Shown here: positions 58,229-64,000 of the stretch, piece by piece
How positions within the stretch are numbered: position 1 is the stretch's first letter
Layout: each line of letters starts with the position of its first letter
NCBI GenBank assembly: GCA_050084985.1
Contig: JBITNC010000001.1
Coordinates: forward strand, 66,154,001 to 66,218,000
Length of the DNA: 64,000 bases
Direction of reading: 5' to 3'
DNA from: Nageia nagi
Lineage: Eukaryota; Pinophyta
The notes under the pieces: model-generated
Databases searched by the model: none
Told to the model about the DNA's origin: nothing
The model's input: the letters and a program-made list of their open reading frames with translations, nothing else
Program-made: the position numbers and the translations under genes

Positions 58229-59275
58229 ATGGAGCATATTGTGCCTCTCCATTAGGAATTGAACACAACATGACCAAAATGTAGAAATAAATAAAAATAA
58301 TGAATAGTTCAATCAATTCAGCATCTGGTCCTACTATCCAAGTTGATCCTTCTAATATCACACAATCATAAAGGTTAAATGAATATTATGGCATCTTCAC
58401 TTCACCCTTGATGGATGACATCTATAATTTTTCCCTACCACCTGACCATAAGGCCCCCAAGTTTGAGATGTTTAGCAACAAACAAGATCCCAAATAACAT
58501 CTCATTAGCTTTCAAGAGGAGTGCTTGCTGAAGTTAGGATTGGAGGAGAAATTAATGGTAAAATTATTCCCAAGGAGTCTAAAAGGAGATGCTAGTCAAT
58601 GGTTCTATGCTCTACCTAGTAATTTGATTGATTCATTCATGATCCTAGTTAAATCATTCACGGGCCAATACAAGCACAATATCAAGGAGCAAACCAATGT
58701 ATCTAAATTATGTGCAATTTGATAAGGAAGCCATTAAACCTTAAAAAAGTATATTCTATGCTTAAAAAAGGTATGGCAATCTATTCGAAGTAAATTAGAT
58801 GACCATGAAATTTGTGCTATAGTTTGTGCATCTATTATACATGTTCTTCATTGCATGCTCCTAATGCTAGAGATATAGGTTTTAGTGTACCTATCCAACA
58901 TTTATTACAAAAAGAGAAGGTATTATTAGCTTTAGATGAGCTTAATATGCACCTAACCCTTTTTTTAAAGATAATTGAAAAATATATGCAAATAAAGATG
59001 AAAATTTGGTACATATGGCAGATAGACCTACTTCTCCTCCAAAGTTGTAAAGGTCTAATACTGCAAAAGAGAATTCATATACATTTTTGGTATAACCACA
59101 TTATTTTAAGGTATCTAATGAAAATAGGACTATTTCATCCTTTTAACACTCTCCTCAAGATGATAGTACCCCCATGGGATGCTTTGATGGTTATTGCACT
59201 TACCATAAAAAAAGGGCATGCTACAAATTTTTGCAAGATATTAGAGACAACAATATTGGAGCTTGTTGAGTAAGG
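58229..59275 (+). pseudogene. Gypsy-2 gag
   Basis: The ATG at 58229 (MEHIVPLH) corresponds to the gypsy-1 start. HKAPKFEMFSNKQDPK and LLKLGLEEKLMVKLFPRSLK, then GDASQWFYALPSNLIDSFMI and FTGQYKHNIKEQTNV (58525-58722), form the capsid region. Near 59190 H-x4-H-A-T-N-F-C-K keeps the zinc-knuckle-like motif. Stops and shifts occur after 58722. Confidence 0.88.
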
Positions 59276-59689
59276 AAGGTATAAAATTAATGAAATCCTT
59301 GCCAACCAAGGACCTATAGTTAATATTATCTCAATGGACAAGGAGGTTTGCACTAACTTGAGAAGAGAATGCCGATGCCATGTTCCAAATCCAGTCATAA
59401 TGGAATAAGTAAGTATCCCACCTAATCCTAATGTTTATAGCATGATTGATCAATTGAAAAATAAACCTACAAAAATCAATCTATATGATCTTATTTCTAA
59501 TTCTCAATTTCATAGGGATATATTATATGCCTTGTTTAAAAATAAAATTATACCTACTAATATTTCAGCTGCTATGTTTTTTGAAAAATTAGAACCATTA
59601 AGGAATGTGATGCTATTTCTTATTACAAATCTAAAAAGCTCAATCAAAAATTGTTAGATAAATGTTTAGATTTATATATGACACCTATG

Positions 59690-60100
59690 GTTTATGGATG
59701 GGAATTTAAATGAACAATGGTAGATAATGGATCAGCTATAAATGTATAATCTAATCATTTTTTGATTTGATTGCAAGCAAAAGGTGTAGAAATTTCTCCA
59801 TTAAAAGAAGTTGCTTTCAGAATTAGGGCCTATGATATATCATCAAAGAAACTATTGGGAATAGCTACAATTTTGATTACTATAGGTGTTATAACTATAG
59901 CAATAAAATTTTAGGTTATAGAGTCCAAGTTATCATATAACATGCTATTGGGTAGACCTTGAATTCATGATATGGATGCAATGCCATCCACATTACATGG
60001 AAGATTGAAGTTCAAATTTCAAGGTGAAGTACATATAGTCATGGAAGATCATGAATCATATGCACTCTATAATGTTGTTTATTTTTAATATTTTACCATG
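59690..60100 (+). pseudogene. Gypsy-2 protease
   Basis: MVDNGSAINV (about 59719) is the active-site strand, interrupted by a stop just after. LSYNMLLGRP, stop, IHDMDAMPSTLHGRLKFKFQ (about 59930) matches the second block seen in gypsy-1. Confidence 0.85.
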
Positions 60101-60539
60101 TTACCACCATGATATGAGATATAACCCTTGGAATATCCTATACTAGGGGAAATTGTAAAAAATAGTTCCAAATCATAGAGACAAGTATGGGAACCTATAG
60201 AATTGATGACATAAACCTCTTTACATCCATAAAAGATTTGGGATGACCCCATATGTTAGTTGTTGAAGGCTACTAGTAGTGTCCAATACTACAAATAGGC
60301 AGCCAATGGTGTGAAAATGATAAACATAGTGACCAATCTTGCTCTTCCTTGTTTGAAACATCAAACTAGACCTCTTCAATGGACATACCATCATCTTCTA
60401 AACCGAGTAAGATCTTTTTCTCTTCATTTGTTCACAAGTACATGATTCAAAATTGCAAATACAAAGGGGGGTTTAGGAAAATATGAATAAGGAATGCCTA
60501 CTTTTCCTGATACTTCTAAGGCTCAAACAACCAAAATAG

Positions 60540-60970
60540 GCTTGAGTAGTGATGGTCAAGTAAAACAAAATGGGTTCTATTAAATTTTTTAAATACTACA
60601 ATTTGATAGAGTTATCATATGATATTGATGTAGATACATCGATTGATGATTATACACCTCTTGAATTTGACTATTTTAATACTAATGATAATATTCTTGA
60701 ATACTTAAGGGCACATTTAGAATATCCCAAATCTAATAAGAAATGCAAAGCAACTTATATCCTTAATGAATATGCTTATTTTGCTCAAGAGATCAATTTT
60801 CATGAAGTATTACAAGTTTAGCTATTAGATGCAGTTGTGGATGAAGTACAAAGCATGGAAGAATTATGCTCCTTGCTACAAAAGAAAGAAGATCATCCAT
60901 TTCAATAAGAAGAGTTGACATCCATCAATATTGGCACTTTAGATGATGAAAAGTGGATACAAATTGGAGC
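60540..60970 (+). pseudogene. Gypsy-2 acidic linker
   Basis: MGSIKFFKYYNLIELSYDID and PLEFDYFNTNDNILEYLRAH (60570-60821) align with 29550-29732 of gypsy-1. An E-x-W-x-x-I-G-A-x-L-P-P-P-like end near 60960 leads into RT. Confidence 0.75.
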
Positions 60971-61712
60971 AACCCTACCTCCTCCATAATAAGAAAGGTA
61001 CAAAAATAAATTCATTTAATATTTTAAGAATTTTGCTTGGTCTTATGATGATATGGTAGGTTTAGATCCTTCATTTTTTATGCATAATTTACCATTAAAA
61101 GAGGGAACCAAGCCAATAAAACAAAAAAAAGAAAGATGCATCCTTCCAAGGCATTACTACTCAAGAAAGAGATTGAGAAATATTTGAATGCTAGATTCAT
61201 AAGGTCAATTGACTATTATGAATGTTTGACTAACATTTTCCCTATTTCTAAACTTACTGATGAGATCCAAGTACGTATTGATTTTCATGGTATTAATAAT
61301 GCTTGTCCAAAAGATATTTTCCCACTACCTAATATTGATATGACTGTTGATAGTATAGCTGATCATGATACATTATCATTTATGGATGGATTTTCTAGCT
61401 ATAACCAAATATAGATTAACCTTGCTAACCAACATAAAATAACTTTTACTACCCCTTGGGGTAATTTTTATCGAAAGGTTATGCCTTTTGGACTTAAAAA
61501 TGCATGAGCTACATATCAAAGAGCAATGGTCACCATGTTTCATGAGCACATTCACAAGATCATGGAGGTATATTTTGATGACATTCTAATCAAATCTAAA
61601 TAAGGACAAGATCATTTACAATCACTTGAATAGGTATTCACCATTTTACAAAGGTACAAATTAAGACTTAAACCTCAAAAATGTGCATTTGGTGTTACTT
61701 TTGGTAAATTAT
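60971..61712 (+). pseudogene. Gypsy-2 reverse transcriptase, 3' part deleted
   Basis: MHPSKALLLKKEIEKYLNAR (61136), DFHGINNACPKDIFPLPNID, DTLSFMDGFSSYNQI and TTPWGNFYRKVMPFGLKNA (about 61450) are all readable. The catalytic box at 61571-61582 is Y-F-D-D rather than Y-V-D-D. LKPQKCAFGVTFGKLLGD ends abruptly at about 61712, where the deletion joins integrase. Confidence 0.92.
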
Positions 61713-61912
61713 TAGGAGATCTAGTCTTGAAAGAAAACATCAACAAAACAATAGCAAATGATAAAGCAAAAGGCAAGTTTGAGCCTAATTGGATAGCTCA
61801 TATGTTTTAATTGACATAATAGGATCAGGTGCATACAGACTATCATCCATTAATGGAAAAGAATAACTAAAGACATTCAATGCCATCCATCTTAAACATT
61901 TCTATGCTTAGA
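61713..61912 (+). pseudogene. Gypsy-2 integrase C-terminus
   Basis: LVLKENINKTIANDKAKGKF then EPNW matches LVLKENINKIVVNDEVKGKL and EPNW in gypsy-1 at 33087. A frameshift follows; the end TFNAIHLKHFYA-like corresponds to the gypsy-1 integrase end. Everything between RT and this block is missing. Confidence 0.9.
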
Positions 61913-62489
61913 TATGATAGCTTTTTGCCCTACAAAACATAGAATTCATGAGTAGGGGTACACAAACTTTTATTTTATACAAAAATCTAAAGATTCCCAT
62001 GGCACTAGCAGTGTACACTATAACAAGGCCACTAGTGGTGTAAAAATCTATAGTATGAATAGAGAAATATTTGAAATGAAGGAACATCAAAATATTATCT
62101 CCTCTTCTGAACTTCACTCTACATTCTAAGCTACATTTCTCACAAGCTCTAAATGATAATGTTCTCCTCCATATATTATCGATTCATGAATATTACTCGA
62201 CTAATAACATGGTGGATTTGGGTTATGATGTGTGTAAGGGACACTATTTCATGCTTACTACATATGAAAAATCTACATCCCTTACCCCCTTTATAGCATC
62301 AGCTAGGGGCAACCTCATATTTAGGTACATGCATGGTGCAAAAATAGATATTGAAGAATAAAAGGTAGAATAATTTTATTTTTGTAAAATTCAAGAACTT
62401 ATATGCTACTAGTGGCATGCATGACTGTTAACATAGTGTAAGAAGCATGGAAAATATCAAAAAAAATAGAATAATAACAAAAGGGAAAA

Positions 62490-63060
62490 GAAAAATGCTA
62501 GATCATAGACATAAAATGTATGATCGTTGATAGCCAACAACATGGCTAGTGAGAGTTCACTCACTTAAAAGTAAACTAGTGATGCAGCCATAAGCAAGAT
62601 ATTGATATTAGATCATCTCTAATGGATGATACAAATTCTTATGTATTTATATGATTTTTTCTTTGAACCAATCCAAAGCATAATATCTTTATATCATTGA
62701 CATGAAATGTCTGATCATCGATGGCCAAAGACACTGCTAGTGAGAGTTCACTCACTTAAAATTAAATCAATGATACAGTTGTAAGCAAGTTGTTGACATT
62801 TAATCATCATTAATGGATGATAAAAATTACTATATATCCATATAGTTTTTTCTTTGAATCAATCCAAATCATAATGTATTCTAATCATAGACACAAAATG
62901 TATGATCATTGATGGTCATCAATACAGCTAGTGAGAGTTCACTCACTTAAAAGATAAATTGGTAATGCAGCTATAAGTAGATTGCTAACATTGAATCATC
63001 TTCAATGGATGATGTAACTCACTATACATCCACCCCATTTTAATGACTAACACTTCATTT
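62490..63060 (+). repeat. Gypsy-2 3' tandem repeats, about 191 bp, three units
   Basis: Units carry GTATGATC(G/A)TTGATGG(C)CA, then CTAGTGAGAGTTCACTCACT near 62544, 62736 and 62927, then CATC(A/T)(C/T)TAATGGATGAT. Gypsy-1 has two such units. The stem AGTGAG/CTCACT is unchanged in all five copies although the rest differs. Confidence 0.85.
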
Positions 63061-63602
63061 TAGGTATCTACATCATGAAGAGCAAAAGAAAAATTATAGA
63101 ATTTCAAGCTATCAATGGCATGCACACTGTTCCCTACATCATCAATAGCATGCATTTCATCACCATTTCATTTCATTCAAAGTAGATACTCTCTATTTTA
63201 GGGTATGAACATAAGTGTAAATGGTTCCTAAGTATCAAAAATGATGGAACATTTAAATTCATGGTTGAATTAGTACAAGGAGAAAAATCACATCTTCCAT
63301 CTCCAAAGTTGGATTTGGGACCATACAACTACATCATCACAGTCATTTCCATCATAAATATAGCATCATTCTTGAAGAGAGACTCTTCATCATATTTTTT
63401 TCTTGGATACACCACTCAAGGATCCTTCTAGAGGCATCTAATTCAAAATGGGGAATCAAAGGACCCTCAACATCAACATCATCTACATTCATCATCATTG
63501 CCAATAAAGAATAGCTCAAAAATTCCAAAACAATTTCTTCTACACTTCATCTTTGGACATGTAATTTCTTTGCTTCAATCACACCTCCAAAGAGGGGCAA
63601 AA
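63061..63602 (+). other. Gypsy-2 3' untranslated region and polypurine tract
   Basis: Non-coding apart from AGAGGGGCAAAA, the polypurine tract, at 63591-63602. Parts align with 33860-34286 of gypsy-1, such as CTCCAAA(T/G)AGGGG. Confidence 0.7.
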
Positions 63603-64000
63603 TGTATACACCTAAAAGTGAATTATTATTTATTAAATAATTTATTTTAGAGCCTCAATGATGTATTATGTAAAAAGGGGCTAAATAATACCCTAAGTCA
63701 TGATAAATCTATGTAATATATCTAGTGGACCCTTGTGGCATGTACAAAGTGTCAAAAAGATCTAAATCATGTAGAGATGTATCATATATAAAGGCATCAA
63801 TTAATGACCTTAAACCTTATGAGCAAGTGAATATGAGGAGGACTCTAGAGAGATTCTAGCACATGTTACATCACTCTATTATGCATAAATATTATTCATA
63901 AGTTATATCTTATGTTTGTTATTTGATGATTCTTTTGTTTGCTCATCACTACATTCTTGATTGCATCTGTTATATTGCTTATTTTAGGCCATTAGTGGTG
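63603..64000 (+). repeat. 3' LTR of gypsy-2 (partial, runs off window)
   Basis: Starts TGTATACACC and matches the 5' LTR at 57487-57884 closely (for example AAGTCATGATAAA and CATGTTACATCACTCTATTA). The window stops after 398 of about 620 bp. Confidence 0.92.

Larger units (their letters stand above)
57487..64000 (+). mobile_element. Second Tat-type gypsy element (gypsy-2), internally deleted
   Basis: Same family as gypsy-1. It has a 5' LTR, gag, protease, linker, RT, integrase C-terminus, 3' repeats, polypurine tract and the start of the 3' LTR. RNase H, the second RNase H and most of integrase are missing, cut out in one step near 61713. It inserted at the end of the pseudogene at 56410-57480. 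The right end and target duplication lie outside the window. Without integrase it could move only with help. Confidence 0.92.

Noticed and set aside
1-64000. CRISPR arrays, bacterial operons, tRNA or rRNA genes
   Set aside because: No array with regular spacers, no cloverleaf with the A and B box consensus and no rRNA segment was recognised; the content is plant nuclear repeats.

Overview
The window is nuclear DNA from a plant with a large, repeat-rich genome. A gymnosperm is my best guess, by inference only: there is an expanded-type PPR pseudogene, decayed L1-type LINEs, long-decayed copia and gypsy elements, very A+T-rich DNA and scarce CG dinucleotides. I found no intact host gene, tRNA or rRNA. 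Nearly everything recognisable is a decayed transposable element or pseudogene, read through in-frame stops (often TAG, TAA or TGA where relatives have Gln, Trp or Arg) and small frameshifts.

Layout. 1-1870: hairpin (foldback) units followed by two degenerate tandem arrays. 2240-2660 (-): PPR pseudogene. 3120-5440 (-): pieces of unrecognised acidic proteins, one resembling the pseudogene at 56.4-57.5 kb. 5450-10956 (-): L1-type LINE. 10957-16100 (-): Ty1/copia element (gag, protease, integrase, RT, RNase H, 3' LTR) inserted into ORF1 of that LINE; no 5' LTR found. 16.1-20.3 kb: no gene recognised. 20.3-21.58 kb (-): second copia fragment. 21.59-22.33 kb: tandem units of about 322 bp with telomere-like CCCTAAA runs. 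22.39-26.43 kb and 34.90-36.7 kb (-): one CACTA transposon (TNP2, DUF4218, DUF4216 regions) split by a Tat-type Ty3/gypsy element at 26439-34897 (+). 36.7-42.3 kb: no gene recognised; two degenerate tandem arrays. 42.37-46.69 kb and 55.55-56.4 kb (+): a second LINE, split by an 8.86-kb LTR element at 46691-55549. 56.41-57.48 kb (+): unrecognised plant pseudogene. 57487-64000 (+): second copy of the Tat-type gypsy family, with an internal deletion from RT to the integrase C-terminus; its 3' LTR runs off the window.

The most unusual object is the 8.86-kb element at 46691-55549. Both LTRs are 477 bp, the 5-bp target duplication GAAGA is perfect, and its LTR and 3' untranslated region resemble those of the copia at 11-16 kb. 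Yet its interior has no recognisable gag or pol. It carries about 3.4 kb of decayed coding-like sequence of unknown origin, an antisense fragment resembling the N-terminus of UDP-glucuronate decarboxylase (UXS), and three tandem repeat arrays. I read it as a large non-autonomous element mobilised by the copia family.

At least three nested insertions can be read (copia in LINE, gypsy in CACTA, LARD-like element in LINE), giving a relative chronology.
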